A DNA stretch of 64,000 bases from Pelargonium tetragonum (GCA_036897445.1 JAYMTL010000034.1:62001-126000); one strand, 5' to 3'; shown: positions 49,501-63,592, numbered from the stretch's first letter. Made by a program: numbers and translations. Notes: generated by a model not told the origin, from the letters alone.

Positions 49501-52500
49501 CAAGCTTTACAATTACGAATCAAAAATGAAAAGGATAACCTATAATAGAAAATAGAAGCCAAAAGGAATCCTTATGATAGGTTAATATAATTTTTAGCCG
49601 GTGTGCTGTCCGAAATTTCTCTATTAAATGAAAGGGGAATCCATGAGTTTTCTATAGTTTATTTACTACTTTCTATTATAAGTCATTTTGACTTTATCCT
49701 AAATTTAGTCTAACTTACCTATTTGTGCCTTTTTTTTAGGAATATAAAAAAAGAAAGTCCAAAATATTTAGGAAAGGTTGCTGTTGAAAAAAAAAAAGCT
49801 CTTTCTGAGCAGGTGGACAAGTAGCAACAATATGACTTTATTTACAAATATAAGGTGAGTAGGAGTCCTCTTAAAATTTACTAAAGATTTTGAGGCTCGA
49901 CTGAAAGCTGGTTTATAAAAAAAGGCAAGCTAAGATGTCAAAATGAACAACTCAAAGGCCCTTACCCTTATTAAAGAGGGGTTCGGCCAAAAGGTACGCT
50001 TTATCTTTAATTCTTACTTTACTAGAGTAGCCCTTATTGGACAACAAAAATATAGAAGCTTTCCGTTCTAAGGATTTCTCTCTTCTAGGACTTTTCCTAA
50101 ACCCCGTCAGAGGTCGGAGGGGTACTATAGGCCCCTAGATAGAATTCCTTATTTTATTTATGGTTTAAATTGCGAAAGCTTTTATAAAGGCTTAACATAT
50201 GAATTTACTTACTCTTGTGCTTTACTGGTCGAATCCCCTTACTTAAGGGAGAGAGGAATTTATATAGTACCCGCCCTATAATTCAAAATTCTTTTTTGTG
50301 TATTCGTTATGGGCTTCTAAACTGCATAAGCATTTTCCAAGATCCCTAAAGAGTTCCTCTAATGTAGTCAATTTTGTATTTTTTAAGTAAAGTCAAGGCA
50401 TAGACTGCGTATTTCACACTAAATAGCACCATACCTTTTATTTATCTGGCCCAGGCCTTACTTTCAAAAACAAGGGTTTCCCAGCAGGGATCCCCGTTTT
50501 TCTTCTCCTTTCTTTATAGGTATAGGTTTTCGAAATCTTTGGTAGAGTGAGACCTGAGTTGAATGTCAAATGAGTAATTATAGGGGATATTATTACTTAA
50601 TGCAGAACATGGAAAATAGAGTTCAAGCGATGAGTCAGTAAATCTTGTAACTTGTAATATAGGAATCCTGCACCTGAGTTTTAGTAAATCCTAAAAGAGG
50701 GGCTCTAACTTTGCCAAGACTTAGTTGAAAATCAAAATCGAGACACTCTGTACAATTAATTAAAGGAACAATACCACCCTCTTATTTTAGTGGATTACCC
50801 TAGGAGATAGCAGAATTTAGAAGGACGAAATCTACTCGTTTAACTGAAACCAAAGAAATCCTTATTTAGCAAAGTTGAGCTGTGCATGTTCAAAAGGTAA
50901 ATAAAAGTTTCCTTTATAACAGGCTAGGTCCCTTTTCGAGTAAAATATCCCCGCTTAAGTAACATGGGGCTTTTATATAAAAGCTTTTTAATTACTAAAT
51001 TCTAATTATAGGAAAACCCCGTTCATTTTGAAACTAAGAATCCTTAATTTCATTAAGAGTGCCCCTATTATTCCAAATCCTAACCGCACTCCTTTTTCTT
51101 GTATCAAAGCTAATTTGTATAAACTATTGCAATAAAAGGACCCTTTATGCGCGGCAGCTATAGCTCAGTAAGAATCCTCTATGATTTTTGGTGGAGCTTT
51201 TAATAACTGTTACGGGATTAAAACCTAGGCATAACCCCCCCGAAAATTTAACACTCCGTTTGATTACTTTGAGCACGCTGTCGGGTATGGCTCTAGGACT
51301 TCTCTTATTCGCATTCAATTTAGAAACTTAAGAGCTTCGGTTATATTGCACCCGTTGAAATAGCAAGAAGTCCTATAAAGATAGAGTGAAATCCCTTAAA
51401 AATGAAAAGCGGCCCTAGAACACAAAAGCAAACAATAAACGAGTTGAGGCTAAAGATCCATAGTAACAGCTAAGATAGTTTCCCTATTTTATTGGGTTAA
51501 CGCATTCGGTATAAATAAATTACGGATTATAAAGAAAGAATTGATTTAATAATTTTAATAAGTAGTTATTCTAGCGTATACGAGTTGAGACTAAAGGAAG
51601 GAGACTTACCTTTCATTTTTTGACTTTTGAATTGAGACTTTTTAACTGTAAAGTAATTTAGTTATAGCACGTCTGTACCTGTAGTAGTGATTAAGTACAT
51701 AAAAACCCCAAAAAGGGACCTTACATTATTAGATCCTCCTGCTTTTGGTCTCTAGGCTTTGGAAAATCTAAGGGTGAATATAGAACATATAGGAAATGAA
51801 TTGTCTATACCCGACTAATTTAATACAAAATTTTTCTCAACTGCATGCATTTGCGTACAAAGAACCCAAGAAGTCCTCAAGACATTTAACAAAGCAAAGG
51901 GCTTTATAGTCTCTACAAACGCCCCTTAAAAAACCTTGATAAGGGAGATCCTCTGAATTTATGTAAATTTTTTAGAGTTTTTATAATTATAATATAGTAA
52001 ATAGTAAAAGAATTTCAAACAAAGTCTTACTCCGGGGATTATACTCCTCATTTTCCAGGGCAAAGCAACTGACAAAAGGGGTTTTCTGGGTAGAGAGGTA
52101 GAGAGTCAAATTCTAAGTAAATAAAAAAAGATTAAAACGCATAATAAACTGGTCAAATGTAAAACTAGAGGATACCTAAACTACAAAAAAGGAAAGAATT
52201 TGTATAAACTTTAGGGCTCTTCTATTTAATCTGAATTCTTTTTTCCTAAGTCCTTTACTATATTCATACTCTCTCTACACAAATACTTATAGGTAATAAA
52301 GTTCTTTACCTTAATAGGAAGACATTAGCTACAGTAAGTCTAGCTCCTACGCATACAGCTACCTCTCCCTTACAAACTTACAAGGACAGGAATCTCCCAT
52401 AATAGAAATAGAAGTTAGTTATGAAGATGAAGACTAAGAATAAGAAAGAGCTCTGGAGAAGAAGTATAGTTATCGAAGGATAACTTTAAGAGTCAAGTTT

Positions 52501-54486
52501 ATACGGAGTCCGCTTTTACTAGGGCCTAAAACTTGCTGTAAAGGCCATTCTGAGCCCCTCTTTTCAAGGAATTTGCTCTTTAAAGAGTTTTTTATTTTAA
52601 TCCAGACCTTAAGAAGCCCTTGTTGTTTTTCTAAAATTAGAGATACTCGAACTTAAAAACCCCCGCTACAAGCTGCTGCAACAACAGCAAGATCATATCC
52701 CTAAGAGTAAGCCCTGAAATTAAGACACACTTAATTAAAAAGAATCCTGCAGCTTTATAGACTAGTATTTCCTATAAAGTGAAGAATAGATAGCCATCAT
52801 AAGATTCCTTATTTTAAAGAATACTCATTCAAACTTTAACTAATCTAAAGAATTTTTAGGACTTGGAGTCATACTTATAAGTGCAGTAGTACTCTCATGG
52901 AGTTTATTCCTTACTATAAACTATAAAGAAATTAGCAACCTTTAAATTCGTCTAACCCCAATATTTACTGCTTAAAGTTTAGCTACACTGCTCTTAGAGT
53001 TATTTAGAAAATATTAAGATTAGCAGAAGGATACGCTTATTACCTTAAAGGAGTTACAGAAGAAGTTTTACCAACTTCCTTGCTTTAGTAGGACCCTCTA
53101 GAAAATAGTTAACCCGGTTCTACTATATCTATTATTTTCTAGTATTAAGATATTAGCTCGCTTGTTTTGAACTGAAAGAATAAGCGCCCTTATATGAAAT
53201 TTTTCTAGCCTATAGGAGCCCGCGGAGGGAAGTAACTAACAAAAAGCTTAAGATTTAATTTAATGGAAACATCACTACTTTTAAGAATGCACTGCAAATT
53301 CCTAAATCTAAGGTTATAAGCTCCTTATACCTAAAAGGAGTCGTGCTGGGAACCCAGGAACTTTTAAGCAGCTAGCTCGAGTAAAAGCTCTAAATTACTA
53401 CACTTGAGATACTTTATAAACTCATAATAAATAAAAAAAGGCCCTTGCTCCCTTAAACTTTTTATTAGTGTATTTGAAAAACCCTTTCGCTTATAAAGCA
53501 TAAACTCTGTAATATAATGGATGTTGAGGACACACAGTTAAGAGTATTTTATGTAAACGGCACTTTTCTTTTAAAAAAGAGTTGAAGCTCGGAGGCAAAG
53601 AAGTCAATATTCAAGGGTTTTCATAAAGAACCATCTTACTTTACTAATAGGATCCCTTCTTCTTCTTGGTCTTAAATTGAGATAGATAGGTTGAGGGGCT
53701 CGGAAGCAGTTTCCCAAGTGCTGGATTTTCTCTTTTTGAATAAAAAAGTAGGCAGCGTATAGCTGTGAAAGTTCTCAAAGCACTTTTTCCTTGTAGAGAG
53801 ACCTCAAAGAAAAAATTATGTTTGTATAGCTGCGAAACTCTTCAAATCTAAGTAATAAATGAAGTCTAAGAGCTTACTTGCTTTTATAAGAAGGTATAAA
53901 AAGAATGCATAAAGAAATTGTAAATTGACTAAAATTTTTGGGCCTATAAAGCTAGGAATTCTTTTCCGTATTTTAGAGAATACCCTAAGAGTATGCTCCT
54001 TCAGTAGTACTTTAGAAGAGAAATTGGGGTAGAAATGACTCAACCTCATTCCTTAAAAGCAATAAGTGTTTAATGAGAACTTATTAATTAAATAGGAAGG
54101 TTTTTTGTAATCCAAGAGCCTTATTATGCCTATTTCAAAGAACCTAAGGGATACTTGCTTCATTGACTCTATTTTATCCAAAGTGTACTCTTTTATTATA
54201 GCTTTCTTTTTATGTCTCTTAGAACCCAATCCAAGGACTGTACTTAATATCATAAGGTTTATAATACCGGGTATTCCATAAGTATAAAAGTCTTGTTTTA
54301 GGATTATCTATACCCCTTTCTTGCGTTTTTACATCTATTTTACTATCTTTGTCTATTTAATCTTATACAAGCTTTTAATTACAGATAAGTCTCTCTTATT
54401 TAGAGTGCTGTAGGATTTACTATATATCTTAATATTGGAAACTACCGCTTTACCTTCTATATTCGGCGCAGCTTGTGTTTTCTTTT

Positions 54487-54550
54487 TCGTAGAGATTCAA
54501 TTCATCGTTAGAGCACATACCTTTAAGTGTGGCGCTCGGAGGTTCAAGCC
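54487..54550 (+). pseudogene. tRNA-like relic (Lys-like)
   Basis: A D-arm-like ATTC...CGTTAGAGC is followed by CATAC/GTGTG, a full five-pair anticodon stem (one G-U), around the six-base loop CTTTAA, and then by GGTTCAAGCC in T-loop position. The loop looks like the lysine CTTTTAA one base short. The T stem and acceptor do not pair. Order and spacing are tRNA-like, but two of the four helices fail. Confidence 0.28.
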
Positions 54551-56060
54551 AAAAAAGGGGCTCGCTCTGAGTATAATTATATTTAGTAAAAGCTTTTTTG
54601 CCCAATCTTCTTAATTGTATTTTCTCTAACAAAATAGTTTCCTGTTCGAAGATAAAGATCGGGATAATAAAAATGTAATTACGGAGCACCCTGCAAAGTC
54701 AAAGTTCTCCGGGTAATAGCTACCTTAGTAAGGATCTTGTATTTTTTGTGATAATTTTAGACCGACATATTCTGTAAGCTCTAACCCAGATTTTTTACAG
54801 AAAATCTTAGAAATAGAAAGAGGCCCGTACTCATAGCTAACCGAAAAACTAGCTTAGCGCTTGTTAAGATAATAGAAGTTACTTTATATACTAATAAAAA
54901 AGGATATAGTAAAATAAAAAAAGCTCTTCGGAATCTTTTTTGTTTATTTATATAGAGTTAACTGATATAGTAGAGCAAGGAAAGCTTAAAAAGAGTCAAA
55001 ACTAAATACCTACACAAGACATTCTTACAAGCGCAATAATATACCCTTTTCGGAATACGGAGGGCTATTCTCCTATAAAATATCGTAATTTAAATAGAAA
55101 AAGTGGAACAAGTAGTGATCTACTTAGAGATGTGCTTGAGAAACAAAATAAGGTTTTTTCTATCCAACGAGGTAATTAGATTTAGATTAATATACAAAAA
55201 GTAATAAACGACTAAACTAGGAGCCCCTAACCTTAAAAGAGTATCACTAAGACCCTAGAATTCGCGAGTATATTTAATGTTTAAGAAAAAAACCCGAGTT
55301 GCTATCAAAAGACACCTCTGTTTCATAATATAATGCTGCATATTCCATAACCCTAAGGAATTCGTAAGCAAAGCTAGATTCTATCCATGCCATTTCAGCA
55401 AAACGGGATTGGTGGGATAGTAAATAAAGTAAATTAAGATTTTTCTTGTAATTCATTATACAATTATGGATTCAATATATAGACACTTGCGTATCAAAAG
55501 TCTTGCCTTGAGGGTTGGGGGAATACCTCTTAATCTTCAATTCAATCTTTTCTTTTACTTAGTGAGTCCCCTAAAATATATACGAATATCGTAGAAATGC
55601 TACTCCGTACTCTAGGTCGTAAATTGATAACCAACAGGTATAGCATAGTTAGAATATCTAGAATTCAACTACAAAAGCTCAAAATCAGTTTTTGTCTAGA
55701 AGTAAGATTTAGAAGTGCAACGTATAAAACCCGATTGCCCTAATTAAATATTATAGAAAAGTGTATGCTAAACGATATAGTGTTGTTTACCGGCTATATA
55801 CCCCCTGGGATTTTAAAAATAGATCTTGCCTGGGCATTAGATTGCGCAATTAGAAACGAGAACTTTTTGTAACTTGAGTTCTAAGATATTATATTCTACA
55901 AAATTCTTTAAAAGTATATAGGATAAACTCTTCTTTTTAGGCTGTATCCCTTTCTCTAACTTGAACGACACCTTACCCGTGTAACATAAGAAGCTTTTCG
56001 GAAAGTGCCTCTCTCAGTTGAACTTTCTTTAACAGCTTTGTTATGTATGTGTTACATTTT

Positions 56061-56125
56061 GTAGCTAAGTGGACTCGAACCCACGAGATTCTTACCCGAA
56101 CTCTTTTGCTCTATCTATCAGGGAT
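56061..56125 (-). pseudogene. tRNA-like relic
   Basis: On the minus strand GATAGATAGAGC (D-arm-like) is followed by an imperfect anticodon arm around TTCGGGTAAGAA and then by GTGGGTTCGAGTCCAC, in which GTGG/CCAC can pair. The 3' sequence TTAGCTAC has no complementary 5' acceptor strand. It is probably a decayed tRNA; the anticodon is ambiguous. Confidence 0.28.
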
Positions 56126-59025
56126 CCGTTATTAAAAAAATCTTCGTAGGACCTCTATTAGTAGGTCAAGATATATTTATTATATTTAAGTGATCTCGAC
56201 TTTGTTGCCTAGTACTTTATCTTGGTTTTACATCTCATTTTGATACACTATTGCATCCGGATAAGCATACGTATCGAGGATTCATTTAAATTACATGTAA
56301 GGAGTCCCTTGCGTTTAGGTATAACTTCAGAAAGCGGGTTATTATTTGAACGAAGTACTCCTGCTATATTCTTTGATTACCAAAGTCTACCCTATAGGAT
56401 CTACCCAAATCCTCTAGTATACACCTGGAATTTTTTTAGCTCAAAAAGTTATATCACTCAAATATAGAAGTCTCAAGGGCATCCTTCTGGATTAAGTATT
56501 GCAATATGAGCCTCCTTTTCAGATTATGGACTCTCTACTGTAGACGTTAAAGTCCCGGTTAGTATTCTACCTGCATATCCTGGTATGTTTATAAAAGGAA
56601 GCGCTGTAAAGTACCCTATAATTTAAATATGAACAAGGTCCTTATTCTTTAAATCCTACTGAGAGGTTCTGAGCTTCTCTAGTTAGTTTGTCAAAGCATA
56701 TTAGAAGCGCGTTTCTAGGGTGGTTTTTTAACAAACATATCTCCATTTGATTGGTTCCCTTGCGAATCCCTTAGGGCAGGAAGCTTAACTCCTTTTACAA
56801 ATCAAAATTTTTAGGTCTAGAAATTTCCTATAATTAATAATTAAGTAAAAAAAAATCTAAATACTTAACTAACATCTAGTTTAATTTAAGATAAGGAAGC
56901 GAAGAACTGAGAAGTCATATAACGCTCGTAAAAAAGGTAACCCTTTTCTAAGTCTCTCTTGCTTAATGGCTCAAGAGGGTAGAATTACAAGGGCCTCGTC
57001 GTTTATGGAATACCTTAATCGAAACTCTTGCTGAATTCTGAACTCATACTTAATTATAAAAAGAAATAGTAAGCACTCTCTAATAAAGGGCTGTCCCTAC
57101 AAAAGCGAGGAGGTTTTTTCCTTAGGATACCTTGGTCGGAGTTCTTTTGAGGTTAAAAAGGGGTCCCTGAATCTAGGGGAATTTTTTAGGCTTTTGTCGA
57201 CTCCCTCTAGTAGGTGGGAACCTTACTATCTTTCTCTTTGTAAAGCTCTCTCTATACACTTATTCAAGTACTTTGCGCGGTTTATAGTAATTTTTTACTA
57301 GTCTTTTTCTGTATCAGATTTAGAGGAAACTCCCATATGAGATAGAAGAAATATGTATTCTTCCTACTTTATCCGTGACAGAGTTTGTAAACAAATTTGT
57401 AGTTAATTTACTCAATAGGGATCCCCGAGGGTTTTATAGTACAGTACCCATTATACATATTGCTAATAGGGGTCTCTTCAGGTTTCCCTTGTTCAGCCTA
57501 ACCAATCGATGAAAAAAATCTGGGAATAGCTTAAACCAAGCAGCCTTTATCCTACTGAAAGTTTCATATTTGAGGGGATCCCTAGTCGTTATCAAAAATC
57601 CAAAAAGTATAGCGTGAAACCCTGAAAAGTCAGAAAAACGAAGTTCATGACGACACTTTAGCGGATCTATATACTCTAAACTCTAAAAAAGATCCATTTA
57701 GACGCTATCCTACGTTTCATTTAGCAATAACATTAAGACCGAAATACAATCTAGGATAAGTCTTTTCTTTAAAGTACCCCGTTCCGTCTCGATTTTAAAT
57801 AACAAAACAAAAAAATTTCCTATGACTACCTAGAAAAAAGTTGTAGGGGGATCAAACTCTCTTGGCAAGTAACAAGACTACGCACACTTCCAAATCTCTT
57901 TTAGTAGGGCATTCCACTATACAACTTCTTGGTTTATTATGCAAAATCTAAGTAATTTGGGATCCTCCTTTTTTAGGGATTTTTATTCATTAGTCAATAA
58001 AAACTAGAAGCCTCCTTGTTTTTTCAAGAATAAGATCTTGCTCAAGCAGGTAACATCTATCTTTTGTAAACACGGCAATGTAATGCATGTATCTCCGATC
58101 TAGTACTAATTTAATAAATATCATATACGGATTTTTTTTGGACTTAAACCATAGAAATATACTAAAGCACTCTTATAAAGGGTCACCAGACTTAAGTAAG
58201 CAATAGTAATAAAGGACTGCCCAAAGGTAGTCGAATTCCTTGACTTGAGAAGACTCTAAGGCACAGATAGAATAAGGTATCCACAAATTGGGATTCTAGT
58301 AACTAAAGTAATAGAAAGAGGAACAAATTCTTTGTCCTAAGTTAATGGACTCTCTAAACAATCTACCAAAAAGCTTATAGAGAGTACTCGTCAAGGTTGG
58401 ATTTCAAACTCATTCTATTAGACTAAGTGATTTAATAAAACCTTTTCACATATGGGGCTCGTTAGGAAGGGGTGGACGGAAATACGGGTTTGAGATTTAG
58501 TATGCGGTCCATCCATCTAATTCTAATATCTAATTGGGCAACCCTTAAGGATTCCTTCATTATCGAGGCCTACGTCGTAATTCTATACTATAAAATAGGA
58601 GTTGCAATTAAAAAGCCAGGACGAGTATTCCTTTTAACTTTATTTGGATACCTTAGTAAATGTTTTTTAAGCTCGACGTGCCTGCGTATAGTATTAAAGA
58701 CAAATCCCAGAAGTTATAATATAGTATTAAGAGAAAGAAATTACCTTATATCTTTTTAAATTTAATGGGTTTTATATACTCATTTTTCAAAGTTTTAAAT
58801 ATCTGGGTGAATCCCGTTACTCGGTATGAAAATAAGTCCCGCTTAACAGTAAGGCGTGGTTTTATAACCTTTACTTAACTCATCCTTAAGGGATCCTTTT
58901 TATCTCTAAAAGACTTTAACCCTTGGTGCATCTATCTGAGTTCTCTTTTTTGTTTTGAGCTTAAAGCACTTCATTTAAATTAACGATGCCTGCTTTTCTA
59001 CTTTTTTGAATTGGTTAAGCTTGAG

Positions 59026-60378
59026 TCAGAGGCTTTTTCTAAAACCTGCTATTAAAGTACTTGCTTACCTGAGACTCCTTTGTACGAACTGCACAAGGAA
59101 AATAAGTATAAAAGTTAAAGACAAAGGAAATGCAAGGTTTTAACGGGTACCCGGAATTCTAATATATTTGATTACTCTCAGGGAGTTAAAAATGTAAGGA
59201 GTTCTGGAATATTTAGTGTAAATACGAAATTCTATTTAAGTTTTTGGGTTAGTTTGTTTCACATGGCAGGCAATTTTGGTAAACCTTAAGGATTCGACCC
59301 GTGGGTCTTGCATCTCTTTACTTTGTTCTAAGTAAGTTCCTTTTATATCCCGGAAAGAGTACTTTAAGGTAACCTTTGAATCTAGTAAGGGGCTTCCCTC
59401 TTCAAATGCCCTACTCTTTTTATTCTTTTTTACTTGTTGAGTTTCCTCTTTTTGCCTTCTAAAAAGAGTCTCCCTAGTAGTGATCGATAAACTATCAATA
59501 TTTAAGGAAGCCTGCTGAACCAGTTAAAAAAGGAATTCTTAATTTGTAAAACTCTTGCTTGGTATCGCTTTATTTGAAGACATATAAAAATAGTTAAGCT
59601 ATAAAGGACCTTAGGATCTACCCATATATATATTTCTCTTCTAAAACAGGGATAAAAACCCGCAACTCTGGATATAAATTAGAAAATCGACCCGAGAGGC
59701 CACTCTACTTGCAAGTATTTCAAAGGCTAAAAATTCCTTATCTTCATCGTCACCAATTAGTTAGTAAGTGTATTCCTTAGCATTATTTCGAGCTTGTTGG
59801 CTTTCTTATTTTCCGAGTTTATATTTATAACTCGAAACCCTGTGAGGACTTCCCTTGGTTCCTAAAGAATAGGGTTCTCTGCATATATTCGGTTATCCAG
59901 GGGCTTTACTATTTAGCATCTTATAGATACTCCTTTAATATGATACGCAAGGTGCTTTGTATCTGAAAAAGGTATTCCTATAGTGTAGTGAAAAATATAA
60001 TAAAAGAGAAAGAGTAAGATAGTAGCCCAATCTTCTAGAACAAGGCCCTACAGCACGAGTAAAAAACCTAATAAAAAAGGATCCTACTTTAGCGTATATA
60101 GCAGTTCCCAGTAAAATACCTGTAAGAACCTTATCAGACAGAGTTTCGAACCCCAATTTTTAGTAATTTAGTTTTACAGACACTAAGTACCCACTAAGAA
60201 AGAGTATAAATAATTTCAAGTTTTTAAAAATAGAAATGCTAGATATGAAAGAGTTAAGAGTACAAGGCAGCCCTTTTCTAGATGTGGAAAATAAGAGAAG
60301 CAGTAAAACTTTATTAGTTAGTAAAAAACTCTTCAAGGAGGCACTTTTATTATAGATATCCCATAATTTTGGTACCAC
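59026..60378 (-). other. 450-codon TGA-free minus frame (hypothetical)
   Basis: From a GTG at 60378 this frame runs about 450 codons to TGA at 59028-59026. It carries about thirteen TAA/TAG codons where about 24 are expected, and none between about 59.52 and 59.24 kb (95 codons). Under the standard code it breaks into two consecutive frames of about 72 codons separated by one TAA, then further pieces. The middle is rich in Lys, Glu, Gln and Ser (RRQKEETQQVKKNKKSR) and both ends are hydrophobic. TCA is scarce on the + strand throughout, so lack of in-frame TGA is only weak support. Of the long frames listed this has the strongest TAA/TAG depletion. No family is recognised. Confidence 0.25.
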
Positions 60379-60384
60379 TTTTTA

Positions 60385-60402
60385 GTGTACGCTTTCGTAC
60401 AC
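60385..60402. repeat. 7-bp hairpin with tetraloop
   Basis: GTGTACG (60385-60391) pairs perfectly with CGTACAC (60396-60402) around CTTT. It lies just upstream of the start of the minus-strand frame ending at 59026. No T-run follows, so it is not a classical intrinsic terminator. Confidence 0.65.
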
Positions 60403-61794
60403 GACTCGGTATAAACTTAAAGGGATAATTAAGATAAGAAACTAAGCGTCTGGCCGGAACCGATGGCAGATACTCAAGCCTTGCGCCTACCCGAAAAAGC
60501 AAAGATAAAGTAAAAGCGCTTTTTTATTACACGGGGCGTATGAATTAAAAATACGAAGAAGCAATCTCAGAATAAGAATCCGGAATTCTTAGATTTTCAT
60601 TTATATGACTAACCGAAAGATTAGTAATGAAGATATCCGGTACAGGATTACTTAGTTAGAACTTGAGTGTAATAGAATTAGACAGTAAGACAAGAATCTT
60701 TGGTAGGCTAACCCCGCAATAGGAAGGTCTTTTTAAGATTTGGGTGTACTACGGTGAACAAAAGAAATTTCTATTTCTTTTTACGGGGGAGTCCTCTAAA
60801 CGCGGTCCTTTTTTTGAATTAAAACCAGGATTTTAGAATTCTAGTTTTTTCTAGGGGAACTCCTTTAGTTTTGTTAGTATTAAAGTTTCCCCTTTTCAAG
60901 TAGTAATAGACCGTAAGCTATTTGTATAAAAGTGTTTCTCTTTCCTAGCCGAGCACCAGGGCGCTTATATAAGATAAGCAGTTTTCTGGTTTGGAGGGGT
61001 AGTTATTTAGAAGGGTTTTGAAGGGCAGTATTATGTGATCAAGTAAGTGTAGTAATACGTGTTGCTTTGTAAAGAATTTATCTTACTGCTAGGGAAGTAC
61101 AAAAAAATAGCACTAAAAAGGTCAAACTAAAAAAATCCTCGCAACATAAGTTACTTTTGTTAGCGTTTCTCGAGAGCCCGGGTTAGATTAAAAGACTTTT
61201 CATTTTACCTGAGCATTCAAACCTAGGGACACTATAAAAGCTCTTTAACAGGGACCCTATAGTTAGCGCTTAATCAAAGCAGCGAGACTCCTATTTAGAA
61301 TTTCTCTAGTTATAGTATCAGAATTTCTTTCCTTATTTTCACTCCACGCACTTATTTTATATCAAATTTGCCTTACAATTTTATCACTTGAATATCTATT
61401 TTTCGCTTTTGGTTGTTCCTAAAGTCTAGAAAAAGCTAAGAAAGCGGGTAATTTTGTAGAGTGCGCGAGTATATCCTTTTAAATATAGGAGTGTTCGGTC
61501 AAAGCTCTTTAGAAATACGCTACTAAAAGCCGAAAACCTTTGGAAATAACTTAAAAGTCTTAAGAAAGTAAAGGTAAGCCCAAAGGAAATCGAGGGCAAT
61601 CCTATGTCATAAAAACAAGGGTATCGGGTAATTTTTCATCTTAAAAAAGGGGGAAAGCCAAAGACTAAAGCTACTTAGAGGGGGCTTTTTAATATTTTTC
61701 TTTTTTTTATCTCTTGAATATAATCACTAAAAATAGAAGGATTTATAAGTTGATAAGGGGCTGCTCTTAGATCTTAGACAAGGTCACTATAATG

Positions 61795-61865
61795 GGTTCG
61801 TTGGGGGTCTCTTAATGGTAATCTCAGGCCTGTAATTTGCAAAATACAGGGGTTCAAGTTTGAAG
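61795..61865 (+). pseudogene. tRNA-like relic with TTTGCAAA loop
   Basis: GTCTCTTAATGGTAATCTC resembles the D arm of a Cys or Gln tRNA. It is followed by the six-pair stem CCTGTA/TACAGG around ATTTGCAAAA (anticodon TGC or GCA, i.e. Ala or Cys) and by GGTTCAAG in T-loop position. The anticodon loop is three bases too long, and neither T stem nor acceptor forms. Confidence 0.28.
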
Positions 61866-63592
61866 ATATTGAGTTCTTAATAATACTAGTACTTGTTAGC
61901 CCAGCCTTTAGACTCCCGTGGTATATAGATTACTTACTTTCTAATTTATAAATAAGAATTTAGTACTAAAGTACAGGATATCTGAAAATTTGAAACTATT
62001 ATCTATAAGGTTGCCCATAGGTGTTTTTATTCCCGCAGAATCTAAGACTAGATTTAAAGGGGATCCACTAGGAACATGTTAATATTGAAAAAGTAGAAAG
62101 AATTAGTAAGGGTTGCTGTTATAACACTTTTTCCAGATGCTAAAGCTGGTTGTAATAATAAAGTATCCTTATTAGTTTCCAAAGTCTTACCAAACAGATC
62201 TTGATAAGTTTGTCGAATTTTTATACAACACCCTTAAGAGTCAATTTATTATAATTGTCTAAAGGATTTCCTGAAAGGTTAACTGTTTCTCTAAGATATC
62301 TTTGCCTTATTAATCCCCTATTAAATTTACCGAGGAAAGTTCCTCTCTACAATTTAGTAGTACCCACTTTAGATATTCTTTTAAAGTAGTAGTGGTGTAT
62401 AAAATGTAGCGGGTAACTCTTAATAAGCAATTTGTTTTAAAACGGGTCTTTTTGGAGATGTTAGATGTGTCTATGCTTTTAACCCCCTCTTCTATAAACG
62501 AATACTCTTGACTTAACTCAGGGTTTGGAATCTTGGAAGGATTCCTCCGAAAAGTTGAGATGAAAAAGGTCTCTAGGTTTTGCATGGTTTTTTTGTATAA
62601 AAGTAAACTTAAGTGATTTACCAGCTTTTTATTAGTCAAAGATTTTCTGTCAAAATAAAGAGAAAGATTGAGGCGCAAGTTATCCGCAAAAGGTATACGA
62701 AAGATTTTGAACTTTATAGAAGTTCCTTAAACCTAAAAATTCACGTTAAAGGAAATTTCTTTCAGAATTAGTTATAACATAGGGTTCAATTTCTTTAAGC
62801 TGTACCATAGCTCGGAAATTTTCAGGTAGCAAAGCAGATATATAGATATAGAACAAGACGAAATCCTTAAGTATATAAAGTATTTGCTGGCCAAGCCGTA
62901 GGGTAACTCAGATAAAAAATTGAGTATAATTAATTGTAAGGGTTCAAATAGCCAGTAACGGGCTCCTCGGTATATTACTCTGTTTCTTCTATGGAGTAAG
63001 GAGGCCTCCTTTTTTTACTTAGTTGCTAGTATAGCCATAGGCTCTCTTTTTCTTTTTAAGACCTTTTATACCTAGTTTTCCTAGAACGTGTGACGAAAAT
63101 ACAAAGTCCCAATCTTATTTAAGGTCCAGCAATACTTAGTTAATGAAGTAAGAAAGTGCGGATCAAAAATCCACGGGGCTATCCATAACCCCTACAAAGG
63201 GTCGGGTTTTAATTAGAGCTTATATAATTATAAGATTAAAGTGTCTCTCGATTTTACGAATATCACAAAACCTAGGTTGCGCTATTATTACGTAAAAAAT
63301 TTCTGGTAATAAGTTAAACTTTTAATTCAATAAGTACTCTCTAACTAAGTTATTCTTGAGCAATTCTGGATGCCTAAAGGTTTTTATGCTTCCCTGTATA
63401 TATTATATGACATTAGCATAGACTAGGGCTCGTTAACATAAAAATATCCGCACTTTACTTTTATTCCTTTACTTCTAGGGGTCCTTATAAAATGATTTAG
63501 AAATAAATGCAAGTTTCATGATTCTCATTTTCTAAAATGGCTGTCGTTTTCCGTATACTTTTTGAGTCGACAACAGCGTTTAAAACTTCAAC

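Larger units (their letters stand above)
45140..59025. other. AT-rich DNA without recognised genes
   Basis: Two consecutive minus-strand frames at 54253-54053 and 54049-53816 share one frame and are separated by a single TAA, giving about 146 codons with one interruption. A few such cases are expected by chance. tRNA-like relics at 54.5 and 56.1 kb and a hairpin at 46.5 kb are listed separately. At 52.18-52.78 kb a plus frame lacks TGA for about 200 codons but is TAA/TAG-rich. No RNA or protein family is identified. Confidence 0.45.

Noticed and set aside
62310-62678. 122-codon ATG frame on the minus strand
   Set aside because: Same length argument; no recognisable motif or neighbour.
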